Origin: Bifiguratus adelaidae
Taxonomy: Eukaryota; Mucoromycota; Endogonomycetes; Endogonales
Reading direction: 5' to 3'
Assembly: GCA_002261195.1 (NCBI GenBank)
Contig: MVBO01000054.1
Location: forward strand, 1-50,535
Length of the DNA: 50,535 nt
Made by a program: the position numbers and the translations under genes. Of this stretch, positions 1 through 10,640 are shown piece after piece (the stretch's first letter is position 1; the number at the start of each line of letters is the position of its first letter). Below the pieces are notes generated by a model. The model had not been told where the DNA came from. It saw only the letters and a list, made by a program, of their open reading frames with translations, and did no database searches.

Positions 1-2232
1 CTTCTCTGGTAGAAATACCTTCGCACACGGAGATTCGAGATATTGCGGAAGTCTGTAGTCCAATGTGTGCTGTTTGCAATAAATATTCAAACTTGATGGA
101 TCTGAGCTAGTTTTCGAATCTGTGCCTTGATATGAATAAGTCCAACGAGCTTCAGGGAGGCTCGGTGTGAAGAAAACAGAGCATTCAGAGACCAGTTCTT
201 CAATGCGTTCCGGTATGAGAATTTCGAAAGCTTTTCCTTGCGAAGATGGATCATAATCGAGGGCCGAGATTAGCCGTTCTGGGTACGTCAAGTCGCTATA
301 CTTCACCTCTTTCAAAACGGCAATTGTCATGGCCACTACCAGGGGTTCGGAGATGGTGGCTGTCATATCAGGCATTTCGTAGCATAGTCGCGCTATGCCT
401 TTTTCGAACAACGGGAATTTCTTCCGGTTCATTGTTGTAAGGCTGCGTCCAAACCAATACATCTTGAGAACGCATTCCTCCAAGGTGTCCATTAAATCCA
501 CTCCCTCTACGATCCTCTTCTTTGTGCCCGTAACCATCCTTTTGATCGATGAACGAATACCATGAGGTGTTTCGCGGTTTATGAAATCCAGCTTGTATCT
601 CAGAATAGCATCCTCTCTGATATTGGCATAAAAACCAGCTACCCAAATTTGTACAAACTTGGCACAGAATTCGTATCGCCCAACCAACCACGGAAGGCTT
701 CGCTTGTCGAAAATCGAACAGGGCACTTGCATTCGCCGCAGATACGAAGAGATTGAGTTAGCGTCATCGAAACCCTCTGTTACGACGATCGTGTGCGTAT
801 CCCACTCTCTAGGAAGATAATTTTTGTCCGAGCTCGTATGCTGGGTTGCAATCTGCAATCCCATCCCTGTACCGCAAGTGAGGGCATAAAGAAACCGAGA
901 AGATTCGAGAGCCTGGACTACCATTGTATACAGCGGTGGGTCAACATTGTCTTCAGACCTGGACTTGAATCGCTTTAGGTCATCGGACATCAGGGCAACG
1001 GATTCGTCTAAAATTGCCGGAAACCGACCTTGACCGACCTTGTTAACCAAATCGGCAAGTAAGCGCTGCAGCTCGCTTTGTAGGTCGTCTTCGTCTAAAG
1101 CTGTGAAACATGGGGTCAACTGATTGAAGAGTTCGCCATGCCCGTTGGGTGGACCGGGGAGGATTTGAAAAAGGGTCCAGTCTTTCTTCGTGATGCCGTC
1201 TTCTGTGCAAAAAAGCAGATACCATAAAACATAGACTCGGGCTAACAGTATGCACTTCATGTAACGGATGGTATAATCGTTGTTTTCTATAGATGGAGTC
1301 GCATCTAGCCGGCTTTTTATATGTTCCTTGAACAATTGAATGTCTGACGCACCTAGCACTCGGTCCGCACTATATTCACCACTGAAGTAAAAGCCGTCTC
1401 TTTCGCAAAGCATCTCGATGAGCGTTCGTGTCTTGCCCGATCCGCTAGTTCCCAAAAGCGATGCAGTCTGCTCAGATGTCTCCAGTCTTCCGAGAAGATC
1501 GTCAAGCTGCTTCGGTCTTTGAGAGAGTTCGCCAAGTCTGTATATAAGTAACATAGGCAGACGCGGATTTTTTGGATTTTGCGGGAGCCTCAAATTCGTT
1601 ACAATCTGAGCCTCCGCCTCTGAAAGATTTGCTGGAGGATTGAACAGCGGTAGGTTGTATCCTCTTTGAAATGGCTTGACTATGTCAATGTTGCTGCTAA
1701 CAATATCTGAGGCGCGCTTGCGGACAACTTCAATGTCTTTTTTAAGAGGATAGGTCCATTGGTGACCTTTCAACGTATTGATAGATGACGGCTGCAGAGC
1801 AATTACTGCAGGGTGCTTAGCATATACGGCAAGTTGTCAGCGTGTCCTACCTGCTGCGGTGCAATCGATTATGAGATGGATGATGCTACTTGCTGGCTGA
1901 TGAGGAAAGACATGGGAGAGCGGCGTGAGCACTCCCAACTCCGAGGTCGACCAGTCGTCAACGCAGATCTTTGTCCCACTTGTAAGCTCAGTCAGTAAAT
2001 CTCGTCTACTTCCTTGGGTGGCCTGTGATTGGCTTGCTTTGTATATCTTCAGCTTGTTCGCGGTGATGGGGTCGAATGGCAAGCTTAATTGCTTCTTGAC
2101 AAATTGCTTCAGCTCCGGAAGATTGAGCGCTGAGGGTACTACTATGGTATACAATGGGTCCGAGCCGTTATATGCTTAGCCATCGTCCAACAAAACGATG
2201 TTAAGCTTGAGCTGGAATTCGTCGATTTCCAT
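1..2232 (-). CDS. Crinkler (CRN) effector with P-loop NTPase domain; 3' end outside window, early in-frame stop
   Basis: Read on the minus strand from ATG 2232-2230. Exon 1 (2232-1851) encodes a ubiquitin-like Crinkler header with a VKKQLSLPFDP segment, a KLKIYKAS strand and a final IIHLIIDC strand. An intron (1850-1806) leads to exon 2, which is open all the way to base 1. Exon 2 carries a Walker A loop (LGTSGSGKTRT, about 1460-1430) and a Walker B-like FPAILDES (about 1025-1000). Header plus P-loop NTPase is a known Crinkler/RHS-type effector layout; such proteins act in the nucleus of a host or recipient cell, and a nuclease-like C-terminal domain is common but lies outside the window here. 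Oddity: codon 19 is TAA (2178-2176), between a plausible start and the rest of the header, and no other in-frame ATG lies in exon 1. Either the gene is recently inactivated or the true start is different. The family call is firm; function and expression are not. Confidence 0.78.
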
Positions 2233-3120
2233 ATTTCCAAACAAGCGCGCAGCAATGGGGAAGAGGAACTCGCGTTCAATTTAATAATGACAGGAATATG
2301 TCAAGTGTGGTAGAGTACAAATATCTTCTATTTCACCAAAGATCACCATTCCATCGCAAGCACAAGTACGACTCACCAACACTTTTAACTTGTCTACATT
2401 ACCTCGTTGGACACCAGTTCTTCTAAATGCAAAAGTCATGAAAGGTGTTGCTGACTCCGAGATCACAGAAGACCAATGTGCGTTCCGTAGTGAATCAAAG
2501 TTCCCTTCTTGACACAATAGATATCTCGGCGTAATCCCAAGTCCGAGTGATGTCCGTGCTTAATAGTGAGCCATATAGCGGCAGCTACTGCTCATCATCG
2601 TTAATATTATACTAACCTCTGGTCACATTTCTGTCGTATTTCTTTCGATGCAGTGGAAATGCTGATGATTACGTCGTAGCTTGAGTGGAACTGGAGGATG
2701 GTTAAAGATGATGGAGTTGGAAAGCAGAGCATTCGAGAGCAGCATCCTGTTGGAACCGAGAGGCTAGCCATAGACAGTACACGAGTGATCTGTGAGCCGG
2801 AATCGCAACCCTCAACCAGTATCTTGTCTGTGCACATTAACATTCCAAAGCCGCGGCCAACGTTCAAAACGTTTGCCTTCAGTACCGATAACAATCAGTG
2901 TATAGAATATACAAAATGCAAATAACCAATCCTCCTTCTGGACGTACTCCACGCGAGATGTAAGGTGATCTGTATATGTTACGATGGTTAATTAACAGGA
3001 GTATTGCGGCCATTCATAGCGTAATATGTACTTGCTTCGGTTTATACCACTATCATTTGAGCAAAAGCATTCTACAAAGTTTATTGACATTATATACACC
3101 CAGATAGAAAAGACAAAATA
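2233..3120. other. No gene recognised
   Basis: This is the presumed upstream region of the Crinkler gene and the 3' flank of the MFS fragment. Short open frames on both strands (for example 2607-2894 minus) have no recognisable domain and overlap each other. I see no clear repeat or RNA gene. Confidence 0.5.
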
Positions 3121-3456
3121 TCAGAATGTGTGCACCTTAGCGTTCCGGGTTCGAGATCGCAACTTCTTGCCAAATACAAGCAATACAATCAAACCAATGA
3201 ATCCGAAACCTGTAGTAATCGCCATCAGCAGCATTGCTGGAGGGTTAAATCCGTTCGCGGCTGCCCATGGGTTGATGTAGTAGGTCATACCGAATCCAAA
3301 AGTGTTCTTGACCACTGTGGAAATCACCATGATTTGTCCTGCAACTGGCTTATAGCAGTCGACTGCGTAGGTAACTGCAATGGTCGATACACTAATGCAA
3401 ATGATACCGACCATGCCAAATCCGGCAATGACTACCACTTCCCAGGGCCAGGCGTG
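3121..3456 (-). pseudogene. 3' fragment of an MFS transporter (last membrane segments)
   Basis: One exon of 111 codons begins after a good acceptor (TTTTCAG, 3463-3457) and ends at TGA 3123-3121. It encodes the end of a fungal MFS drug/polyamine-type transporter: hydrophobic helix GFGMVGIICISVSTIAVTYA, then VDCYKPVAGQIMV, the family-typical KNTFGFGMTYYINPW, a last helix, and a basic tail (GKKLRSRTRN). A full member has about 12 helices and 450-550 residues. I find no exon with the other nine or so helices upstream (3457-4277), so this looks like a truncated relic. It could be the last exon of a gene with an unusually long upstream intron, but nothing MFS-like precedes the next gene. No lesion lies inside the piece itself. 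Confidence 0.65.
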
Positions 3457-4277
3457 CTGAAAACCAACACCAACGACCGCTTATTACGGCTTACTGTTCA
3501 CTCTGATAGGTGCATTGTGCGTTTTGGGCAAGTCTCGTCGCGATATATCCTTGTCATTCAGTTACTATGGCGCGGAAAATTTTACCTACCAACCAAAAGC
3601 ACCTTCATGCTGTGTGTATTGTATGATGGTGTCATAGAACAAGTTACTTAGGGAACGAGTAGGTCGGTTAACGAGTAGTAGCAAGTCTTTAGTAGGAAAT
3701 CTAGCGAAGGTCTAGAACAGGAAGGATTCGAGAAGAGCCGCACTAAGGGCAATAAGACTAGTACAGAGGACAAGTATTAATGGTTAGATACACAAGTAAT
3801 TAGATATATAAGGCCACAGGTCTAGAGAATATACTCAAGTTCCACTTAACTTAGCGTCGTCTCACAGAGGGTCCCATAGAAGATGTCGCTGTCATTATCA
3901 GAGTGGGAGAGGGTCCATCGCGGTGGGGTGGGGGAGGGGGATCTGCTGTGGCTGGCATCGATCAATCTATCTGGCAACAGGCAAAAGTGGTAAAGAAGAC
4001 CGCGGGGAGGAGGATCCAGGTGTCAGGGTTGGGAAATTTGTCCGGGCGAGTGTCTCTGCTCAATCGAGTGGTGTGCGCGTCGTCAAAGGTGATTCTTACC
4101 TAGTACGGGTTGTCCGCGCAGAAATTGAGAATATCCTTTTTGGTACAAATCCTCAGCTCAGCAACGTCAAGCCAAAGGAGCTTTCCTCTCTATTACTAAT
4201 CGTATAAATTACAGTTAGATTTCTCTTTATCAATACACCTAGTGACCGGTCTGCCATTGTGTCCCTTGGGAAATGCG
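3457..4277. other. Region without recognised gene
   Basis: It separates the MFS fragment from the oxygenase. It holds an AT-rich stretch with a TATA-like ATATATAAGG near 3805 and a G-rich tract near 3920-3945. Short open frames (3903-4207 plus) are low complexity and have no domain. It may be the decayed remains of a retroelement end, but I found no matching terminal repeat or target duplication. Confidence 0.4.
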
Positions 4278-5012
4278 TTACAGAGGTACGCACAGATCGC
4301 TTCGAATCACCCACTTCTCCCCACCTTCCACGAGCTTCCCCTCATGAAGCATACAATCCTGTCCATGCTTGTGCAGTAACGCCATCCCCACCTCAGGAGC
4401 AATGGCAAGCGGATCTACCCTTCCCGCCTTCCTAGCTCTGGGCTCCGGATAAAAGACCGTCTCCCCACCAACGCATCCCGTCGCTGCTCCTGTTAGATAT
4501 ATGAGGAGGGTCCAGGTGGTGCGTGCGGGAAGCGGAGGTGATCCAGCCATCACCGCATTGGCCTCGTCGTAGTGTTGATCAAAGAATTGACCCTTACGAT
4601 ACCGATAGATGCGAATATTGGGATTTAATCCGCATGGCACGCCTCCCCAGCCCCCTGATTGGGTGATAAGGTCGTGCAAACCTGTGTCCATCCAGAGGTG
4701 GTGGGCAAAGCCGGCGTCCTGAATTTGGAAGCGGTCATTGACACGTACCGCTTCACCCTTTTTCGGCCCGGGCGTGGTGATGAGGGGAAGCGAGGATAAA
4801 AAGGAAACGTATCGGCTGCATAGGGTCGAGGTAAGCAGATTGCGAATCACGACAATCTGACCTTCCACCAACACCTCTGGCGACAGATCCGCTGTGGGCA
4901 CCAGTGGTCGTAGAGCCGGCCAGTCTAGGGTAGTCACTCCATTGGAAGGTGTCCCTCGATCCGCCTTCTTTTGCATATGAGTTTTTAACCGTGGACTGGC
5001 CCAAATTGCCAT
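4278..5012 (-). CDS. 2-oxoglutarate/Fe(II) oxygenase, prolyl 4-hydroxylase-like
   Basis: Single exon of 244 aa, ATG 5012-5010. The fold is the double-stranded beta helix of P4Hc oxygenases, which use iron, O2 and 2-oxoglutarate to hydroxylate a protein or small substrate. Visible iron ligands are His147 and Asp149 (FDQHYDEANAV) and a distal His223 (MLHEGKLVEGG); Arg237 (KWVIRSDL) is placed to bind the 2-oxoglutarate carboxylate. The N-terminal 50 residues look like a short linker. No signal peptide is seen, so the protein is probably cytosolic or nuclear, unlike collagen P4H. The gene is intact, intronless, and transcribed away from the MFS transporter across a 579 bp shared upstream region. 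The substrate cannot be told from sequence. Small fungal proteins of this shape are often annotated as oxidoreductase domain proteins. Confidence 0.85.
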   Translation of the reverse strand: MAIWASPRLKTHMQKKADRGTPSNGVTTLDWPALRPLVPTADLSPEVLVEGQIVVIRNLLTSTLCSRYVSFLSSLPLITTPGPKKGEAVRVNDRFQIQDAGFAHHLWMDTGLHDLITQSGGWGGVPCGLNPNIRIYRYRKGQFFDQHYDEANAVMAGSPPLPARTTWTLLIYLTGAATGCVGGETVFYPEPRARKAGRVDPLAIAPEVGMALLHKHGQDCMLHEGKLVEGGEKWVIRSDLCVPL

Positions 5013-5591
5013 TTCCAGCGAATCACGATTGCCGCGTTGTTGGCTGACGTACGCAGTGAGTCAAGGTCGCCGAAAGTATCATTGAGGGGGGGGCGGGGGT
5101 AAAGTCATGCAACCCCATAGTACGAATGAGATGACTAATAAAGAAGTCGGAGGCAAATGCCATCCGATCACCGTGCGCCGATCTATGGGCACGTATTGTC
5201 CAAGGCGGAAGGTGGCTGGCCACCATCATTTTTCGGACCTTCGGCGCAATCGGTGTTCTCAAGCTTCCATACCCCCGTAAACAACAATAGTGTTTTGACA
5301 GTGATCCATAAAGGTTGATTGATCCATGCATCCCCCTGTATAGTGCTTGTCATGCATACCTCTCTCCCTCATTGCCCGCTGATTACCGGCAATGTGTGTT
5401 CCATATCCCCCCGTCACCCATTGATTTCCGCGCACCGCAGTCAACCCTAATCTCGCCGTCGGCTAATTTGGCGTGAATAATTCCGAGAAAAAAGAGTATT
5501 TTTTATATAAATATGGAACAGATCATGATCGCTTATCCTTCTTAACCATTCGGATATCTAAGTTACTCTCATTACAACCACAGCTCTATTC
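5013..5591. promoter_or_regulatory. Divergent intergenic region between oxygenase and MFS transporter
   Basis: It serves as upstream DNA for both flanking genes. A TATA-like TATATAAATA lies at 5504-5513, about 80 bp before the transporter ATG. There is a G-run near 5086-5098. The open frames here (5023-5444 minus) have no domain and are best read as noncoding. Confidence 0.5.
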
Positions 5592-7388
5592 ATGACGAGC
5601 CACGATCCCGATGCAACGGCTGTGCCTAGTCCAGCCAGCTCAATAAATGACAAGGAGGCCAAGGTGGGCACTCCTGCCGGTGAGGTACTCGATTCGACCA
5701 ACAGTGAGTTAGTCAGGGCGGAGGGCGCTACGCTTGCTGGACAATCTGACGAAAAGTCCGTCGAGCCTACCGTGGTCAATGAATCGATCGATGGAGAGAA
5801 AATGAGCGAGAAGGAGGCCCTTGCCGACGACGACGGCGCTCAGTACCTCGAGGGTAGTCAACTCGCCTTTGTCGTCTTTGCGCTTTGTCTCGTTGTCTTT
5901 TGCGTTGCGCTCGACAACACTATTATTGCTACGGCCATCCCCAAGATTACCGATTCCTTCAACGCCCTAAACGATGTAGGATGGTACAGTAGTGCCTATC
6001 TCCTTTGCTCTTGTGCCTTTCAGTTGCTCTTTGGTAAATTCTACGCTCGATTCAACAAGAAGTACGTCTTCTTGACTGGTCTGCTCCTCTTTGAGGTTGG
6101 TTCCGTGCTCTGCGGTGCCGCTCCCAACTCCAACTGCCTGATTGTGGGTCGCGCCGTCGCCGGTCTCGGTGCCGCTGGTCTCTTTTCTGGTGCCATGATC
6201 ATCGTCGCTCACACCGTGCCCCTCGCCAAGCGCCCCTACTACACTGGTCTGATTGGTGGTATGTATGGTATTGCCAGTGTTGTTGGTCCTCTTTTGGGTG
6301 GAGCTTTCACCGATGACATACATACCACCTGGCGCTGGTGCTTTTACATCAACTTGCCCTTTGGTGGTTTGACCGCCATTATTTTGATGATCTGGCTCAA
6401 GGTACCCGCCGGTATCAAGACTCGCGAGGAGGGCTTCTGGAACACCTTCATGGCCTTTGATCCCCTCGGCACCATCACCTTTGTCCCTGGCATCATTTGC
6501 TTGTTGTTGGCTTTGCAATGGGGTGGAACTCAATACCCCTGGAACGATGGACACATCATTGCGCTCTTTGTCATGTTTGCTGTCCTCATCATCGTTTTCA
6601 TTTCCATTCAAATCTACTGGTCTGCCCGTGACGATACCCGCGCCACCATTCCCATACGCATTGCCAGCAAGCGCTCCATCTTTGGTGGTGCTCTCTTTGG
6701 TCTCTGCTTGACCGCCGGTTTCATGTCCTTTGTCTACTTTTTACCCATTTGGTTCCAGGCCGTCAAGGGTACCACTGCCGTGCAGAGTGGTATCGACAAC
6801 TTGCCCCTCATTCTTTCTCAGACGATTGGCAGTATTCTGGCCGGTGTGCTCATCAGCCAGACTGGCTACTATGTGCCCTTTATGTATGCCGCTCCCATCT
6901 TTGCCGCTGTTGGTGCCGGTCTCATCTCCACTTTCGAAGTTGACACTCCCACTGCCAAATGGATCGGCTATCAAATTCTTTTTGGTTTCGGTTGTGGTAT
7001 GGGTTTCCAACAACCCACGCTCGCTGCTCAAGCCGTGCTTCCTTTGCGCGATGTCTCCATCGGTGTCTCTTTCGTTTTCTTTATTCAAATGTTGGGCGGT
7101 GCTCTCTTCACCTCCGTCTCTGAAAACATCTTCACCAACAACCTGGTGAAGAACATCATCTCCGCTGGCATCAACATTAACCCCCAAGTCATCATCTCCA
7201 CTGGAGCTACCGAGATTGCCACAGTACTGCCTGCTTCCGATCTTGCTGCCGTTCTCGTTGCCTACAACGGTGCTCTTACCAAGGCTTTCCAGGTCAGCAT
7301 GATCATGGCATGTATTTCCATGGTCTTTGTTCCTTTTGTGGAGTGGAAGAATGTCAAGGGCAAGCAAGTCGAGCTTGGCGCCGCTTAA
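5592..7388 (+). CDS. MFS drug:H+ antiporter (DHA2, 14-helix type)
   Basis: Single exon, 598 aa. An acidic cytosolic N-terminus of about 90 residues precedes roughly 14 predicted membrane helices. Diagnostic motifs are LDNTIIATAIPKI in helix 1, GRAVAGLGAAGLFSGA in helix 4, the antiporter motif C region GIASVVGPLLGGAFTD in helix 5, then TWRWCFYINLPFGG. These identify the DHA2 group of plasma-membrane exporters of drugs, toxins or fungal metabolites driven by the proton gradient. Length and motifs are normal and no lesion is seen. Codon use is C/T-ending (many GGT, GCC, CTC codons), as in a well-expressed gene, which differs from its damaged neighbours. There are no introns, although many neighbours have several. 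The substrate is unknown. No biosynthetic core enzyme is near, so it is not obviously part of a metabolite cluster. Confidence 0.93.
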   Translation: MTSHDPDATAVPSPASSINDKEAKVGTPAGEVLDSTNSELVRAEGATLAGQSDEKSVEPTVVNESIDGEKMSEKEALADDDGAQYLEGSQLAFVVFALCLVVFCVALDNTIIATAIPKITDSFNALNDVGWYSSAYLLCSCAFQLLFGKFYARFNKKYVFLTGLLLFEVGSVLCGAAPNSNCLIVGRAVAGLGAAGLFSGAMIIVAHTVPLAKRPYYTGLIGGMYGIASVVGPLLGGAFTDDIHTTWRWCFYINLPFGGLTAIILMIWLKVPAGIKTREEGFWNTFMAFDPLGTITFVPGIICLLLALQWGGTQYPWNDGHIIALFVMFAVLIIVFISIQIYWSARDDTRATIPIRIASKRSIFGGALFGLCLTAGFMSFVYFLPIWFQAVKGTTAVQSGIDNLPLILSQTIGSILAGVLISQTGYYVPFMYAAPIFAAVGAGLISTFEVDTPTAKWIGYQILFGFGCGMGFQQPTLAAQAVLPLRDVSIGVSFVFFIQMLGGALFTSVSENIFTNNLVKNIISAGININPQVIISTGATEIATVLPASDLAAVLVAYNGALTKAFQVSMIMACISMVFVPFVEWKNVKGKQVELGAA

Positions 7389-7884
7389 GCATCCGGAACC
7401 GCTTCATATACCATCCCCTCAAACAACACGATAACCTGACTTAGACTATACAGATTAGACATCTTGCAACGAGTAATCTCTCTTTTATGCTTTCTAGACT
7501 TTCTAGACTTTGTTTTAATCTCTTTGACGATTCAAAACTGTACAATATTCATGCAATAGTATTCACAATCTTTCGCAGCTTCTTCTCTTTGATGAACAAA
7601 CAGATATGCTTTTAGTAGCAGTCGACCACTTTCCAAATGAAGTGATGCAAGCCTAAAATTATGCGTCCCCTGGGCTTACGTAAGTCAACAGGCCATTGAG
7701 AGGGTTGTCTCCACAGGCAATGCACTCTCCGACCTCGATACCGTATACATTATGGCGGCCAGGGTGTGATCAGCAGTTCTGCTTAAATCTAGGAATACGA
7801 AAGGATTGGCAGTGCCATGGGCTATTGTTTATAGGGTGGTATGATTAATAAACGACTTGGTACATGGTCCTATTAATCTCAACA
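7389..7884. other. 3' flanks of convergent genes, no gene seen
   Basis: The two flanking genes converge on this stretch. It holds an ACTTTCTAG direct repeat near 7491-7512 and AT-rich DNA that may contain both polyadenylation regions. No domain is recognisable in any frame. Confidence 0.5.
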
Positions 7885-9120
7885 TCATGCAGTAGCCAAC
7901 GTAGCCACATATGATCCAGACCCGAGCAGTTGAGCCCTGGCGAACGCGGCTGTGAGGATGGCAGCATAACTCCATATCAAGTCCGCTGCACCCGTTTCAT
8001 AACCAGTATCACGTCTGTATTCCTCTGTCAAATGACCGCTGGTACCGGCGTGGTACTTGACGCGGCGCATGAATGCATCACCCCATCCGGTGAGGGATGC
8101 AATCATTTGCGTAAAATGCGCATCTTGCATGTTGTACGTAGTGCCCGCAGTATATATGACTTGAGGTGCAAAGTAGTTCCAGAAAGGCAAGGATGCATTG
8201 GTCACAGTGATTTGCTGGTCTTGTGTGGTGTACTTGTACGCGGCGCGGTAAAAGAGTTCAGCAAGCGTTGTGGTACAGAGAAACCATGGATTGCCCTGTG
8301 AGGTAGTATCGACGCCATTATAGGTATCTTCAGGGTAGCGCCTGGATTGCATGTTATTATAAATATACAGTAGGTCCGCATAAATGGCAGTAATACTTTA
8401 CCCAATGGGAATACCTAGAGGAAGACCACTCGAGTCTACTGTAGTACCTGCAATGGGATAGATACCGATAAAACTGGTGGCAAGCTCGAAAGCTGAAGCA
8501 AGCGCTTCGTCACTTGTATAAGAGTATACATTGTCATTGGTGTAACCATGCAAGACGTCCAAGAGCACAGCGGCATCTTTGAAAGAAGTTTTACCGTGCA
8601 AGACAGGGCCGTATTCGTAGAGGATGAGGTTTCGTACAGGATCCCGTAATTGTGATATCGTTTGTGACAAAGAGTTGGCGGCACTCGACACCGTTTGGCT
8701 GACTGAACTATAACCCAATTGCTGCGCAAATTGCGAGCCCATGATAAGTGCGCGACGTTGGACCATGCGAGTGTAGAAGTGATCCGATTCCTCCTCCTCC
8801 CAAAGATCAAACGAAGGATTGGCCCAATTGTTAGCAACATAGAGAAGATTGCGAAGCACTGGAGCACTCGAAGGGTAAGCGTTCAAATCCCAAATTTTGG
8901 AGACCACGGTACTGGTGGAGCCACCAAAGCTCATATAGGTGTTAGCGAAATTCATCAGGGTAATGGCACGGGTTGCCGGACTATCGTTCTGAGGACGTCC
9001 CCACGGCCCTGTGAAAACCGAGTTGTCGAGATTGAACTTCGGCTCGCCGAGACCAGTTTGCAGGTTCGGGTCATTCTGCTCCTGGACTGTGGCTTGAGCG
9101 TATTGGAAGAGGATAAACTC
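7885..9120 (-). pseudogene. GH15 glucoamylase lacking its N-terminal half
   Basis: Two exons (9120-8402 and 8341-7885) joined by a clean intron. The product matches the C-terminal two thirds of the (alpha/alpha)6 barrel of glucoamylase, which releases glucose from starch ends. Landmarks in order: LQTGLGEPKFNLDNSVFTG, WGRPQNDSPATRA, FDLWEEEESDHFYTR with the general-acid Glu, GRYPEDTYNGVD, GNPWFLCTTTLAEL, and a final E-rich loop with DLIWSYAAILTAAFARA, where the catalytic base normally sits. No signal peptide, starch-binding domain or N-terminal WTRDSAL-type active-site region is found upstream of 9120 (searched by eye to 9523), although the first visible exon does begin at an acceptor (GGATTAG). 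So the 5' exons seem to be deleted. The remaining frame is intact. Confidence 0.75.
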
Positions 9121-9523
9121 CTAATCCAATGCTAGTGCCTGTCTTTCCAGACACAACAAAGCCGCCTTTGTATATACGCAAAAGAGTGATTTCATGCGCT
9201 CGTTTGAGGTTTCCTTTTGGGATCAATGCGTTTACATCCTTAGCTTTCTTGTGGGTCTAACCACAAGTTGTTATTCAGGTCTAATCCTTCACCATAAGAT
9301 ATAATATATATACGTACTCTTGAGCATATGATGAACATTTTCTATCTCACCCATCACCTTTTGAGATACATAAGTATATTATAGTCTATAGAACAGAACA
9401 GCGTTATCGCGACATGGCCATCACGTGAATCTCTTGTCTTAACTTCACATAACCAACCTCGCGAGGTCATGTGACATATTCCAATATTTCCAATGATGTC
9501 TATTCACTCTAGAAATGGAACAC
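9121..9523. other. No gene recognised; expected 5' exons of the glucoamylase are absent
   Basis: AT-rich, with long TA runs near 9300-9380. I looked here on the minus strand for a signal peptide and the first GH15 motifs and did not find them. Confidence 0.45.
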
Positions 9524-10640
9524 TTAAGTAGTAAGCTCTGAAACAGCCCATCCATTAACCTGCTGGCCATCAAATATACCATTCACAGTGGAAAAGGCTT
9601 CGAATAGAGCGAAGGTGGGGTATTCAGGATCCACCATCTCTCCGACATGAACTGGTAACGTGACGTCCAAGACTGTTTCCTTGAGTGGGATGCTGATGCG
9701 GTATTTACCGTAATAGGTAATATTTGTAACTGGAGAAACGAAGGGGTCTGTGGGCTGGATGTCTTGGTCAATTGGATAAATCTCGTGGTGTCCGTCTGTG
9801 TAAAGGATAGTAGCGAACATTTGACTATATGAAAATGCTGCGTTGGAAGGAGGATTATTGGTATGCCAGACACTGATTTGTACCCCGTTGTCGATGTAGA
9901 TTCCAAACCAATTCCATCCTTGGGGCGCAACACCTGCTCCCCATTGTCTGTCATACCAGGACACCGACTTCTCCGGAATCACTTCAATTTCTTCGCCTTT
10001 GTACGTGATTGTACCAGTGGTCCAACACTCCGTCGCGCCCCACTCCAATGTAGGTCCAGTAGACCATAGAAATGTTCCACTACCACCATCATATAGATTC
10101 GGCCCTTTAGGAACGCTGGTAAGGTTAAATGTGACGTTGGAGAAGGTACTGATAGACGTAAGGCTTGATACTAGATCCGGAGAAGACGAAAACATACGAA
10201 GGTCCTCAACTTGGGTGTCATAGGTGGTATTCGACCACGTATAGTTGAGGACGGGACCCGTGCCGACCGCATTATACACGCCGTCGTTGATATCCAGCAC
10301 TGAGATAACTGCCGATGCTGCATCGGCCATCCGCATGTTTTGCGAAACAACAAAGTAGTCGTGTCCATTGCGAGCAGAGAGGAAGTAGACGTGCCAGTGG
10401 CTATCTAGCGTAGTATTGACGACCTGAGACTCGGTAATATTGAAGTACACTCCTGCGTATTTCTGAAATCGATGTCAGTACCTGTCAACTAGTCGCTGCC
10501 CTTTCCCTTGATGCATCGCTACCTACATAATAATCTGACGCTAAAGGACTAATATCCGAGGCAGTGCGCTAAAAAGCAGACGATTGTCCGACCAAGCTAA
10601 ACACAAGGGAGAACAAGCCCAAGAATTTGAGAGCTACCAT
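9524..10640 (-). pseudogene. Secreted AttH/CrtC (kievitone hydratase-like) protein interrupted by TAG after the signal peptide
   Basis: Exon 1 starts at ATG 10640-10638 and encodes a textbook signal peptide (MVALKFLGLFSLVFSLVGQS, then SA). Codon 24 is TAG (10571-10569). The frame then continues for 14 codons to a GTAGGT donor at 10526, and a TTTCAG acceptor returns it in phase at 10462. Exon 2 is open for 312 codons to 9524. The mature part has the lipocalin-like double barrel of AttH/CrtC hydratases, with SVSWYDRQWG, GWNWFGIYIDNG and a C-terminal QVNGWAVSEL. Relatives include fungal kievitone hydratase and bacterial hydroxyneurosporene synthase, which add water to a double bond. The TAG could come from a single C-to-T change of CAG. 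As it stands, no secreted product can be made without readthrough. The substrate is unknown. Confidence 0.78.

Noticed and set aside
3130-3651. 173-codon plus frame overlapping the MFS fragment
   Set aside because: Antisense to a recognisable transporter tail; no domain of its own.
3630-3880. Solo LTR
   Set aside because: The TATATAAGG and TG...CA-like borders are suggestive, but there is no second copy, no target duplication, no primer-binding site and no gag or pol frame.
5967-7367. Two long minus-strand frames (214 and 208 codons)
   Set aside because: Antisense shadows of the DHA2 transporter; composition is Gly/Asp/Asn/Glu-rich, as expected from complementing membrane-helix codons.
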